In this document: positions 1 to 8,421 of the stretch, in pieces
Position numbering within the stretch: position 1 is the stretch's first letter
Layout of the letters: the number at the start of each line of letters is the position of its first letter
Assembly: GCA_910577505.1 (NCBI GenBank)
Contig: CAJTLN010000003.1
Span: 124,001-188,000 of the forward strand
Direction of reading: 5' to 3'
Length of the DNA: 64,000 nucleotides
Source of the DNA: an uncultured Bacilli bacterium
Lineage (GTDB): Bacteria > Bacillota_I > Bacilli_A > RF39 > UBA660
Position numbers and translations under genes: made by a program
Notes under the pieces: generated by a model
The model's database searches: none
Seen by the model: the letters and a program-made list of their open reading frames with translations, nothing else
Told to the model about the DNA's origin: nothing

Positions 1-582
1 TCTTTCTTTTATCCACTAATTATATTACTAACTGCATCGACTGATATTATATGTAAGATATTAAATATTAAAGAGCGTGATGATACTTTAACCGAAAAAG
101 ATATAAAAAAGATGATTATTACTGGTAGCCGTGAAGGTATTGTTGAAGAAAAAGAAAAAGAATATATTTTAAATATTTTTGAGTTCAATGATAAAACTGC
201 TAATAAAATTATGACGCCAAGAGATAGTGTTGTAACTGTAAATATAGATGATACAAAAAGAGAATTGATTTCTAAAATTAAAAAATCAAAATTCACAAGA
301 TTCCCAGTTATTGTTCCAAATACAAATAAAGTTTTAGGATTTATAAATATTAAAGATTTAATATACTTACATCAATCAAAAAAAGATATAAAAGTAAAGA
401 ATTTACTACATCCAGCTTTAACATTTAAAAAGCAAGAAAAAATAGATGATATATTTCGTATTATGCAAGAAAGTCATGAAACATTTTCTATTATCTTGGA
501 TAAAGAAGAATTTGTTGGAATTTTAACAATGGAAGATGCCATAGAAGAAATAGTTGGAAGTATAGAAGATGAATACAATTAA
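1..582 (+). CDS. CBS-domain membrane protein (CNNM/HlyC-CorC family), 5' truncated
   Basis: The reading frame is open from the first base, so the gene starts before the window. The visible 193 residues begin with the end of a membrane segment, then a cytoplasmic part with the family signature IMTPR (linker into the CBS pair) and two CBS motifs, the second ending in TMEDAIEEIVG. Family members are DUF21 membrane proteins linked to divalent cation export or sensing, with the CBS pair binding adenine nucleotides. The protein stops right after the second CBS domain at IVGSIEDEYN, so it lacks the C-terminal CorC/HlyC domain found in many relatives. It converges on the 609-1670 gene and shares its terminator. 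The family call is firm; the transported ion is not known. Confidence 0.85.
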   Translation, partial: SFFYPLIILLTASTDIICKILNIKERDDTLTEKDIKKMIITGSREGIVEEKEKEYILNIFEFNDKTANKIMTPRDSVVTVNIDDTKRELISKIKKSKFTRFPVIVPNTNKVLGFINIKDLIYLHQSKKDIKVKNLLHPALTFKKQEKIDDIFRIMQESHETFSIILDKEEFVGILTMEDAIEEIVGSIEDEYN

Positions 583-610
583 AAATATGATGATGAACAT
601 CATATTTTTT
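581..610. terminator. Bidirectional intrinsic terminator
   Basis: A perfect 12-bp stem (581-592 with 598-609) has a 5-base loop and A/T tracts on both sides, so it can serve both converging genes. It overlaps both stop codons. Confidence 0.85.
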
Positions 611-1670
611 AGTTATTTAAATAATAATCAAAATTAAATTTTACAAAGTTTGATAAAAGATTTCTTGTTTCAACATCTATATCAGCACGATTTTTAATAA
701 GAAGTAAAATATTTTTTAATTTTGTCAATTCTGTTGTATTGTATATATTTTGTTTTTTTAAATAGTAAAAGATATCATTTACTATTTTTTCTCGTTCTGT
801 ATCAGAATGTTCATCTAGCCATATTATAATACTTTCATCAAGATTTCTACTTAATCTACTTAGACCTTCTAAAATGAAATTATCATTTTTAATTTCCCAT
901 GTAAATATTGAATGAGCAAATAAATCATGGCGATTTGATTTGATAGATTTTATTTCTCCATGTCTTAATAGTAATCCAATAACGGAATAATTTGGAACAA
1001 TATGTTCAATTTTTTTATAAATAGTTTTATATTTACTAGATTTTATTTCTTTCATTCTTAAACCAGGTCCGTCAAAATTATATATTTTTTTTATTTTTAA
1101 TTTTATTATGGGATTACAATACATACTAGCAACTATTGCTAAATGACCACCTTTAGAATGACCTAAAATATAAATATTCTTATCTAATAATGATATACTT
1201 TTGTTTAAATATCTTATTGCGTCTTTTTCAGCCGCGACAGGAAATTTATAACACATAGCAAAATCCTCTTCCCAACCTGATAAATTTTGATCGGTGCCTT
1301 CATACGTGATGATAATATCATTAGTTGGTAATTTCATTGTAAGAGCTGAAAATTGTTCATCTGAACTAATTTTATAGACATAATTATATAATAATATATC
1401 TTTATATCTTGATTTGGTCTTTATTAATTTACATAAAGTTAATAATTCTTTTCTAGTGAATCCTTCTTTTTTAAACTTTTTTAAATCATATGAATTCAAA
1501 AATTCAGTAAGTGCAGATTCTAAAGTTTTTTTATTTTTTTTAGGAGATACTATATTGTTAAAGTTAATATATGAGATTAAAGATAAGATAGAAGCATCTA
1601 TTTCATTAAATTCTTTTTCATAATATGTATAATTTCCATTATGTTTTACATAATCTATAATATTTTCCAT
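609..1670 (-). CDS. Mbeg1-like (DUF2974) alpha/beta hydrolase, lipase-like
   Basis: A protein of about 353 residues. It carries the nucleophile elbow GHSKGG (near residue 170) followed by a helix, and before it TYEGTDQNLSGWEEDF, typical of the DUF2974/Mbeg1-like group of lipase-class-3-like hydrolases. No signal peptide is seen, so it is probably cytoplasmic. An upstream ATG at 1676 is also in frame, but GAGGAG lies only 3 bases from it and 9 from the ATG at 1670, so 1670 is preferred. It is the last gene of a four-gene operon (17-base gap after the NADAR-DHH gene). The substrate is unknown; the operon suggests a small-molecule ester or thioester rather than bulk lipid, which is inference. 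Confidence 0.75.
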   Translation of the reverse strand: MENIIDYVKHNGNYTYYEKEFNEIDASILSLISYINFNNIVSPKKNKKTLESALTEFLNSYDLKKFKKEGFTRKELLTLCKLIKTKSRYKDILLYNYVYKISSDEQFSALTMKLPTNDIIITYEGTDQNLSGWEEDFAMCYKFPVAAEKDAIRYLNKSISLLDKNIYILGHSKGGHLAIVASMYCNPIIKLKIKKIYNFDGPGLRMKEIKSSKYKTIYKKIEHIVPNYSVIGLLLRHGEIKSIKSNRHDLFAHSIFTWEIKNDNFILEGLSRLSRNLDESIIIWLDEHSDTEREKIVNDIFYYLKKQNIYNTTELTKLKNILLLIKNRADIDVETRNLLSNFVKFNFDYYLNN

Positions 1671-1693
1671 TAACATGTACTCCTCTCTAATTA

Positions 1694-2701
1694 TTATACT
1701 AATGTTGCTGGGCTACACATTGATGGCCTAAGCATCTTTTTAGATTTGTTATCGTTTATGTAACTAGTAAATAAAATATCTTTTTTACTTGTCTTTATTA
1801 CTCTATTTAAACAATCTACATTTGGACTTGAAGCTAGGGCGATAAGTATTTTTTCTTGTTCTGTGAAATTATATCCTTCTCTAAATAAATCATATAAGAC
1901 TAAGGCTGTACTAGCATATCCTATACTTATTGTATTATATACTTCTCCTGTTGCAAAGTGATTATCTATTGCTGCAATAACGTTTTGTGTTGGAATACCA
2001 TCAAAGTCTTCACAGTTAACTAAAATGGCTTTACTATTAGGAGTTAAATAATCAATTCGTTCATGGAGATAAAATTCTAAAATGTTAATGTCAAGTTCTC
2101 CACTTTCTAAGAATCTTAATGAATATGACACTTTGACATCAATACCTAATTTTCTTAAAATATTTCTTAATATATGAGCTGATACGATAGAATCAATATC
2201 GCTTTTTGAAATTACAATATGAATTGTATCGTATAATTTGCATTCATTAATTATCGCTTCTATAATCTCAAGCTTAATTCTAGCTCTTACACACTCTAAA
2301 ATTTTGCCAATATTATTTTGACCAGTTCTATTTTGACCAATACCCCAATAATATTCATCGATTGTTGCTTCTCTTATGTCTTCATGACCAGTTGCTATAA
2401 GACTATAAGCTATATCTCTATTCTGTCTAAATTTTTCTAAAATGCCTTCATACATAACTTTATTTTTAATTGATTTAAAATCTTTTATCCTAATGTTATT
2501 TCGATCTCTTCCAATAGAAGAAGCCAGTTTAGGAGTTTCAGCATCAATTATTTGTTTTTTTATTTGATCATCAGAAAATTTTTCAGACTGATAGTAATGT
2601 TCAACAGTTTTATAATATATTCCGTTTTTTATAAATCCATGGGAAGAATAATTTGCTAAATAACCAAGTGGTCCATGTTCTTTATAAAATTCTATCGCCA
2701 T
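1694..2701 (-). CDS. NADAR domain fused to a DHH-type phosphoesterase-like domain
   Basis: 335 residues. Residues 1-145 are a NADAR (YbiA-like) domain: FYKEHGPLGYLANYSS, the conserved VEHYYQSEKF, and near its end YWGIGQNRTGQN then IGKILECVR. NADAR proteins cleave N-glycosidic bonds in riboflavin intermediates or remove ADP-ribose from guanine. Residues 155-335 resemble a DHH phosphoesterase: motif I SDIDSIVSA, motif II LVNCED (Asp replaced by Asn), motif III IDNH where DHH is expected, then STALVLYDL and a late Asp-bearing helix. Two metal-ligand positions therefore look altered, and the second domain may be weak or specialised. It lies 4 bases after the radical SAM gene. Fold calls are good for NADAR and moderate for DHH; the joint function is unknown. 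Confidence 0.75.
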   Translation of the reverse strand: MAIEFYKEHGPLGYLANYSSHGFIKNGIYYKTVEHYYQSEKFSDDQIKKQIIDAETPKLASSIGRDRNNIRIKDFKSIKNKVMYEGILEKFRQNRDIAYSLIATGHEDIREATIDEYYWGIGQNRTGQNNIGKILECVRARIKLEIIEAIINECKLYDTIHIVISKSDIDSIVSAHILRNILRKLGIDVKVSYSLRFLESGELDINILEFYLHERIDYLTPNSKAILVNCEDFDGIPTQNVIAAIDNHFATGEVYNTISIGYASTALVLYDLFREGYNFTEQEKILIALASSPNVDCLNRVIKTSKKDILFTSYINDNKSKKMLRPSMCSPATLV

Positions 2702-2705
2702 TTTA

Positions 2706-4337
2706 TCACTCCTTTATTCCTGGGTATAAATATTTTGTTTTTTTATCATTTACTGATTTATTAAAATCTTTAATCACAATGTCATGTCTAAAAGATGTTT
2801 GGCCTTCTTCCGAAGCAGTTTTAAATAAATCTAGTTTTTCAATATTAATTTTGTCGTTATATCCACAAGCTATTTTCCAAACATAATTTTCTTGTTTCAT
2901 TGTACTACAATGACGACCATAATTTCTTTCATGTGTTGGAGTCATAGGTTCATTTACATAGCTTGTCAAATCTTTAAAATAATTTATTGCACGTCCTAAA
3001 TTGCAAATCATTCCTGTATCTATGGTAAATTTCGAATCAAAAAAACAATCTGATGGATAATTTGCTTCTTTTAAAGCATTAATATAAACATTTACGACAG
3101 GTAAAACATTGTTTTCTATATAATTAGCTTTATCAAGTTTGCCTTTTCTTTTATAGTATTTGATTTGTTTTTCGCAGCATTTTATTACTTCGTCAACATC
3201 ATTCCAATTACTGCCTTTATATTTATCTCTTAAATTCATATTGAATCTAGACTTAAATTTATAAAAAGCATTTAATAAAAATCTTTCTGTAACAATATAG
3301 CCACTCTTTTTTCTAGTTCCTACTTTAGGATAGATATTGAATCCATAATTGCCATTGTTTTTTAAGTGAGGGTCTATTGCATAATAATAACCATCTTTAT
3401 TTTCAAACATATATACTTCTACATCTTTTATAAAATCCATTTTTTGACTATTTAAATAAGATATTATTTTTTCTTCACTGTTTACTTTAAATGGTAGATT
3501 ATATTCTTTAAAGATATGAGGACTTTCGCTTATTGCTAAAGAATGTAGATAAGGATTAGTAATATAAGATTCTTTAAATTGAACATTATCTTCTTTTGAT
3601 ACAAATAAATAGTTGCCAGTTGCTATAATATTTTTATTATTATATGTAAATTCAAATACTGGAGCGTTAATTGCTAGAGGATTATATCTAAGTTCAACAC
3701 ACATTTTTCGAGATCCAGAACCAAACATATCAAAATAAGGGCGGTATAGCTTCAAAAAATTAGCAATATCATGTTGATATTCTTCTAGAGAGTTAATGTT
3801 TGTTTTATCTTCCCAAACTCGACCATATTGACTAACGGAAAGTCTTACTCCAGCTAGAGCAAATAATGAAGCAGATGAGTTAATCTTTTTATGGATAGCA
3901 TTTAAAGTTTCATTATGGCGACTGAATCCTACTGTAGATATTCTTGTTCTTGCTCCTAACTCTTTGTAACACAAATCAATAAATTTATCTAAATAAGGAT
4001 ATGAACCAATGTCATTATTTAGATAAGGGAATATTACTCCTACACGATGTTCTTTACGATCCCAAGCAAGAAGTAAGTCTTCACCAGTATAGTTAAGAGC
4101 TGTATACTTAATTGCACTTATTATATTACGTAATGATTTTTCATCCCAATAGTCACTTTTACATGTAGAAAATTTTGAACAAAATCCGCAATTATTAAAG
4201 CACCCTACTTGGGGTTGTAAATGTCTTAATTTTGATAAAAATTCAACAGGCAATTCTAGAAATTCATTATAGAGTTTTTTTCTTATTTCTAAATCTTTAT
4301 AATCGATAGATTGTTCATCAATAAGCAGAAAATTCAT
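2706..4337 (-). CDS. Radical SAM-like protein of unknown function
   Basis: 543 residues. C46, C50 and C53 (CFNNCGFC) form the CX3CX2C cluster site of radical SAM enzymes, with a further Cys at 59. TRISTVGFSRHNETL fits a later strand of the partial TIM barrel. The C-terminal 200 residues carry more Cys (CFFDSKF, DTGMICNLG, GRHCSTM, KIACGY) and could hold an auxiliary cluster or bind zinc. The subfamily is not recognised. The start overlaps the LysR gene by 20 bases, and AGGT precedes it, so translation is probably coupled. It is second in a four-gene operon with NADAR-DHH and hydrolase genes. A role in making or repairing a nucleotide-derived small molecule is inference. Confidence 0.7.
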   Translation of the reverse strand: MNFLLIDEQSIDYKDLEIRKKLYNEFLELPVEFLSKLRHLQPQVGCFNNCGFCSKFSTCKSDYWDEKSLRNIISAIKYTALNYTGEDLLLAWDRKEHRVGVIFPYLNNDIGSYPYLDKFIDLCYKELGARTRISTVGFSRHNETLNAIHKKINSSASLFALAGVRLSVSQYGRVWEDKTNINSLEEYQHDIANFLKLYRPYFDMFGSGSRKMCVELRYNPLAINAPVFEFTYNNKNIIATGNYLFVSKEDNVQFKESYITNPYLHSLAISESPHIFKEYNLPFKVNSEEKIISYLNSQKMDFIKDVEVYMFENKDGYYYAIDPHLKNNGNYGFNIYPKVGTRKKSGYIVTERFLLNAFYKFKSRFNMNLRDKYKGSNWNDVDEVIKCCEKQIKYYKRKGKLDKANYIENNVLPVVNVYINALKEANYPSDCFFDSKFTIDTGMICNLGRAINYFKDLTSYVNEPMTPTHERNYGRHCSTMKQENYVWKIACGYNDKINIEKLDLFKTASEEGQTSFRHDIVIKDFNKSVNDKKTKYLYPGIKE

Positions 4338-5238
4338 TTTCTATACCTGCTTTATTATTTGTTAAAAACTCTATAAATTTATTTAATGCTGTAGTGGCAA
4401 AGTCCTCAACATAAACAGCACATACGTCAACTGCTGGCAGTTCATTGTTAAATGTTATAACTTCAAAGTTATCTTTATCATTTTGAATATCAATTACATT
4501 TTTTATAAAATATCCAATTCCTACACCACGTCTAACCATTTCAATCATCATTTCTGTTGTCCATGATTCTAAAACAGGATAAAGTTTTGTATTTCTAGCT
4601 TCCATAAATTCATCTAACTTTAATCTAATAGAAGCTGTAGCACTTGGTAAAACTAATGGATATTTTTTTAAATCGTCAGCAGTTTTTATAATACCTTTTG
4701 GAAAGGAATCTTTATTATAAGCAAAGCAATTTTGCAATCTTGCTAAAGTGAATTTTTTGACAGATTTCTTAGTTGTAGGAATTGGAAGCGTATCTACAAC
4801 TAAATCTATTTTTCTTGTTTCTAGCATATCAACCATATCAGATGTTGATTTACTTATTATTTCAAATTTAATACCTGGATATACTTTTCTAAAGTCTGCA
4901 ATAAATGAAGATAAGTAGAATATTCCTATATGAGAAGGAGTTCCAATTTTAATAACTCCTATATTTAAACTATTTAAATTCTTTATATGTTCTTCTCCTG
5001 ATTTCATTATATTAAAAGCAGTAGAAACATAGGAATATAATTCTTTAGCTTCCATAGTTGGCTCTATTCCTTTGGAATTACGATAAAATAAAGTGTAACC
5101 TAATTGGTTTTCTAATTCTTTTAAACTATAGCTAATTGCTGGCTGTGAAACATAGAGCAAGTTAGCTGTTTTGGAAATACTTCTTTGTTCATATAAATAC
5201 AAAAATATTTTATATAAATTATAATCAGTATTATTCAT
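4318..5238 (-). CDS. LysR-family transcriptional regulator
   Basis: 306 residues. The N-terminal winged helix (residues 1-62) has the typical SISKTANLLYVSQPAIS helix-turn-helix and LGYTLFYRNSKG wing. Residues 90-300 form the two-lobed effector domain (IKIGTPSHIG, VRRGVGIGYF). It is the first gene of the operon it presumably controls, unlike the usual divergent LysR layout, so autoregulation together with the downstream enzymes is likely. It has a near-consensus promoter and AGAGGGG ahead of the ATG. The effector cannot be deduced. Confidence 0.93.
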   Translation of the reverse strand: MNNTDYNLYKIFLYLYEQRSISKTANLLYVSQPAISYSLKELENQLGYTLFYRNSKGIEPTMEAKELYSYVSTAFNIMKSGEEHIKNLNSLNIGVIKIGTPSHIGIFYLSSFIADFRKVYPGIKFEIISKSTSDMVDMLETRKIDLVVDTLPIPTTKKSVKKFTLARLQNCFAYNKDSFPKGIIKTADDLKKYPLVLPSATASIRLKLDEFMEARNTKLYPVLESWTTEMMIEMVRRGVGIGYFIKNVIDIQNDKDNFEVITFNNELPAVDVCAVYVEDFATTALNKFIEFLTNNKAGIENEFSAY

Positions 5239-5261
5239 AACTTCACCCCTCTTGGAAGTGT

Positions 5262-5290
5262 ATTATAGTTAATTTTTATCATTAAGTCAA
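5262..5290 (-). promoter_or_regulatory. Promoter of the LysR/radical SAM/NADAR operon
   Basis: On the minus strand TTGACT (5290-5285), 17-base spacer, TATAAT (5267-5262). Near-perfect sigma-A promoter just upstream of the LysR gene. Confidence 0.85.
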
Positions 5291-5335
5291 ATTATTATAA
5301 GTTTTTTTTATAACTTTAATAATATTTCTTTATAT

Positions 5336-5363
5336 CAAAAAAAAGAAAGATTACTTTTCTTTC
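5336..5363 (-). terminator. Intrinsic terminator of the MATE fusion gene
   Basis: Minus-strand stem AGAAAG with CTTTCT followed by a run of T, overlapping the stop codon of the upstream gene. Confidence 0.65.
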
Positions 5364-7333
5364 TCTTCAATTACATTTTTTATAAACTCAGCAGTTTTTT
5401 CAACACCATATTTATCGACATTCATTATTAAATCATAGTTATTTAAATCATACCAATTTCTGTTTGTATAAAATTTATAATGCTTTGCTCTTTCTTTATT
5501 TATTTTATTAATCGCCTTTAGAGCTTGTTCTTCTGGAATATTATAATACTTAATAGCTCTGTTTATTTTAGAGTCTGTATCACTATATAGGAATATTTTT
5601 ATAGTATTTTTATTATTTTTTAATATGTAATCAGCACAACGTCCTACTATTACACAAGATTCTTTTTTAGCTAAGTTCTCAATGATTTTCTTCTCAGTGA
5701 TAAAAAGAAGATCATCGTTATTGTTGATATAATTAGCTCTTTTCTTTTGATCATTTTCTTCGATATAATTTTCAGATAGTCCTGATGCAGTTGCTGCTAA
5801 ATGAATTAGTTCTTTATCATAGAAATTTATTCCCAATTTATTTGCTAATATCTTACCAACGTATCTTCCACCTGATCCATATTCTCTAGATATAGTAGCT
5901 ACTATTTTTGAGCCTTTATAAGTGTTAGGCACTTGAATTTTAGAATTATTAAGATTCTCTTGTTGATTCTTATTTAGTTTCTTATATTCTGAATAAAAAA
6001 TAAATATACATATTACAAAACATAGAAAGTCGGCTATTGGACCGGCATATAATACCCCATATATTCCTTTATTAAAAGTGACACTTAATAGACAAGCTAT
6101 AGGAATAAATAAAATTATTTGACGAATAAATGACACCATAGTTGCTTTTATTACGTTTCCTAAAGATTGAACTACTATACTGGTTGTAATTTCTAGGGCA
6201 TTTAATCCCATTAATAGTACAAAAGAACGACAAGTTAAAATAGCAAAGTTCATAAATAATTCATAATTAGCATCAGATGTTGTTATGAATAAGCTTACTA
6301 AGTAGTGAGGGAATAATACAAAAATTAAATTAAAAATTATACCTACAATAAAATTAATAGTTAATACTTTTCTTAGAGTCTCTTTTACTCTATCAAAATT
6401 ACCTGCTCCATAATTAAAACCTATGATTGGTTGAGAACCTATTGCAATACCTAATACTGATGATATATATAAGCTATTTATTTTGGAAATAATACCATAT
6501 ACAGATAAAGGTATGTCAGCCCCATATTTTGTAGTTGCTCCAAGTTTTGTTAGCATATTATTCATAAAAACGAATAAAACAAGAATAGTCATTTGAGTTA
6601 TAAAAGAAGACAGGCCCAAACCTAATATACGGAATATTGATTTATTAGGAATAAAGTCTTTTTTAGATAATTTAACGCTTTTAATTTTTTTAAGATACAA
6701 TATAGCAATTATAAAAGAAATGATCTCTCCAATAACTGTCGCTATAGCTCCTCCCTTGACTCCCATTTTAAAAGCGAAAATGAAAATAGGATCTAAAATA
6801 ATGTTTACTATGGCACCAATTATGAGCATTATCATGGCATATTTTGGGGAACCATCAGCTCTAATAATATTTGATAAAGCAGTATATATTATTACGAATG
6901 GTGAGCCAATAGCAATAATGCGACCATATGATAAAGCATAGGGATAGACATTTTCTGTGCTACCAAATAAATTTACTAATGTTGGTAAAGTCAAATAAGA
7001 GATTATTCCAACAACTATAGCAATTATAATTGATAAAGTAATTGCTCCACCTAGTGAAGATGATGCCTCTTCTTTTTTTCCTTCACCTAATTTTAAAGAT
7101 AAATTAGCACTGGTTCCATTACCTATTAAAGATGCAATAGCTCCATAGATTATTATAAGAGGGAATATTACATTTGTAGCAGCATTTCCTACTGTACCTA
7201 CTCCTTTACCAATAAATATTTGGTCAACAATATTGTAAACTGAATTTATAAGCATACTTATAACGCATGGTATAGCAAAAGACAATAATAATTTATTAAT
7301 ATTATCTTTGCCTAAATTAATTTCTTTTTTCAT
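5351..7333 (-). CDS. MATE efflux transporter fused to a cytidylate-kinase-like domain
   Basis: About 660 residues. Residues 1-450 are a 12-segment MATE-family (NorM/DinF-like) cation/drug antiporter beginning MKKEINLGKDNINKLLLSFA. Residues 460-660 resemble the cytidylate-kinase-like family: ISREYGSGGRYVGKILA holds a P-loop-like turn, then FYDKELIHLAA and VGRCADYIL. The reading frame extends upstream to 7543 but would overlap the neighbouring GNAT gene and cross a terminator. The ATG at 7333 has AAGGTG at good spacing and gives the normal MATE N-terminus. The kinase-like half may sense nucleotides and gate transport; this is inference. No linker frameshift is seen. Confidence 0.88.
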   Translation of the reverse strand: MKKEINLGKDNINKLLLSFAIPCVISMLINSVYNIVDQIFIGKGVGTVGNAATNVIFPLIIIYGAIASLIGNGTSANLSLKLGEGKKEEASSSLGGAITLSIIIAIVVGIISYLTLPTLVNLFGSTENVYPYALSYGRIIAIGSPFVIIYTALSNIIRADGSPKYAMIMLIIGAIVNIILDPIFIFAFKMGVKGGAIATVIGEIISFIIAILYLKKIKSVKLSKKDFIPNKSIFRILGLGLSSFITQMTILVLFVFMNNMLTKLGATTKYGADIPLSVYGIISKINSLYISSVLGIAIGSQPIIGFNYGAGNFDRVKETLRKVLTINFIVGIIFNLIFVLFPHYLVSLFITTSDANYELFMNFAILTCRSFVLLMGLNALEITTSIVVQSLGNVIKATMVSFIRQIILFIPIACLLSVTFNKGIYGVLYAGPIADFLCFVICIFIFYSEYKKLNKNQQENLNNSKIQVPNTYKGSKIVATISREYGSGGRYVGKILANKLGINFYDKELIHLAATASGLSENYIEENDQKKRANYINNNDDLLFITEKKIIENLAKKESCVIVGRCADYILKNNKNTIKIFLYSDTDSKINRAIKYYNIPEEQALKAINKINKERAKHYKFYTNRNWYDLNNYDLIMNVDKYGVEKTAEFIKNVIEEKEK

Positions 7334-7351
7334 ACAAACACCTTCTATCGC

Positions 7352-7398
7352 AAAAAAATAAGCGTTAGCTTTTGAGTCTCTACTTACGCTTTTTTTTC
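7352..7398. terminator. Terminator between the GNAT pair and the MATE gene
   Basis: Arms AAGCGT and ACGCTT flank a 20-base loop, with T-rich tracts on either side. It ends the GNAT transcript on the minus strand. Confidence 0.55.
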
Positions 7399-7430
7399 TC
7401 GACTTGTAAATTATAACATTTTTTTTATCC

Positions 7431-7901
7431 TTAATTTTTATTTGAAAGAGATTTGGACATAAGATGAATTTCTTCCTTTTGAGTTTTATATCCCATCTTT
7501 TCATATATATATTTAGATTTATCTGTTGTGAAGAATAATTCACTTCTTGTTGGGTGAAAATGAAAATATCTTTCTACTGATTCTCTATTTTCTAAAACGT
7601 ATTTAAGTAGATTTCGACCTAAATACAGACCAGTTTCTTGATATTCTTTTTTCACAAATAATTGTTCAATAAAAAGAGTGTCGAAAGAATCTGATACATA
7701 ACAACCAGCAACTAAGATATCTTCAACATACATAGCAAACATAAATATTTCAGCATCTAAAATTCTACTTGCACATTTTGAAGTAAGAAGATATTCTTCA
7801 GAAATTGTTTGACCAATAGAATCATATCTAACTTGTTCACAATTTTTAATATTCTCTCTTGTTGGTGGTAATGTTTTTATTGCAATTTTTAAATCTGTCA
7901 T
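7431..7901 (-). CDS. GNAT-like acetyltransferase (paralogue 2)
   Basis: 156 residues with a GNAT-like core: strand AGCYVSDSFDTLFIEQLFV, then the acetyl-CoA loop region YQETGLYLGRNLL and a C-terminal YEKMGYK, common in N-acetyltransferases. It is clearly paralogous to the gene 8 bases upstream (shared CYVSD, LFIE, FVK-YQE-GL-LGR-LL, YEK-GY). The acceptor substrate is unknown. Confidence 0.75.
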   Translation of the reverse strand: MTDLKIAIKTLPPTRENIKNCEQVRYDSIGQTISEEYLLTSKCASRILDAEIFMFAMYVEDILVAGCYVSDSFDTLFIEQLFVKKEYQETGLYLGRNLLKYVLENRESVERYFHFHPTRSELFFTTDKSKYIYEKMGYKTQKEEIHLMSKSLSNKN

Positions 7902-7909
7902 ATAATCAC

Positions 7910-8362
7910 CTATATTGCTTTCTTCATTGTTCCTAATAAGGAATTTGTTTCTCGATAACCTATTTTTTCATATAGAGTTTTGGATTTTGTGGAATTGTAT
8001 TCTAAACGACTTGTGTTAAGTTCATGTCCGAAATATTCTTCTACTACTCTTTTATTTAAATTTATATAAGAAAGGAGTTTTCTTCCTAAACGTAATCCTG
8101 ATTCTTGGTAGGACTCTTTTACGAAGAGATGCTCAATAAAAAGAGAATTATGTAAATCAGAAACATAACAAGCAGCTACTAATTCACCAGCGATATATGA
8201 TCCAAATACTAAATATCGCCCATCTCTAATGGCATTAGAATGAAATGAATGAAAATCTATTGTAGAAACATTAACCCCATGCGCATTAAATCTTAGAACT
8301 TCCAAATCAATGATATTTTCCTCAGTTGGTTCAATTATTTCATAGTCGATAATTCTTTCCAT
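7910..8362 (-). CDS. GNAT-like acetyltransferase (paralogue 1)
   Basis: 150 residues with the same GNAT layout as its neighbour: ACYVSDLHNSLFIEHLFV, YQESGLRLGRKLLSY and YEKIGY. The pair arose by tandem duplication and is co-transcribed. The Shine-Dalgarno AAGGGG lies inside the right arm of a hairpin next to the ATG, so translation of read-through transcripts should be limited (see 8364-8398). Acceptor unknown. Confidence 0.75.
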   Translation of the reverse strand: MERIIDYEIIEPTEENIIDLEVLRFNAHGVNVSTIDFHSFHSNAIRDGRYLVFGSYIAGELVAACYVSDLHNSLFIEHLFVKESYQESGLRLGRKLLSYINLNKRVVEEYFGHELNTSRLEYNSTKSKTLYEKIGYRETNSLLGTMKKAI

Positions 8363-8363
8363 A

Positions 8364-8398
8364 TAAAAACCCCTTTTTAATTAAGGGGTATTATAGCA
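8364..8398 (-). promoter_or_regulatory. Terminator-like hairpin holding the SD, with an extended -10 promoter
   Basis: Minus strand: TGCTATAAT (8398-8390), then stem CCCCTT (8388-8383) with AAGGGG (8375-8370), TTTTT and the ATG at 8362. The hairpin ends the histidine kinase transcript and also hides the GNAT ribosome site. A transcript from the local promoter should start near 8384, inside the left arm, and so escape it. Confidence 0.65.
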
Positions 8399-8421
8399 TA
8401 TATGATTTTAAAAAGAAAAAT

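Noticed and set aside
609..5290. Operon as a toxin-antitoxin or DarTG-like system
   Set aside because: NADAR occurs in ADP-ribosylation conflicts, but no ADP-ribosyltransferase toxin is present; kept only as an alternative idea.
7334..7543. N-terminal extension of the MATE gene by 70 residues
   Set aside because: It would overlap the GNAT gene and cross a terminator, has poor composition for a leader, and the ATG at 7333 has a good ribosome site.
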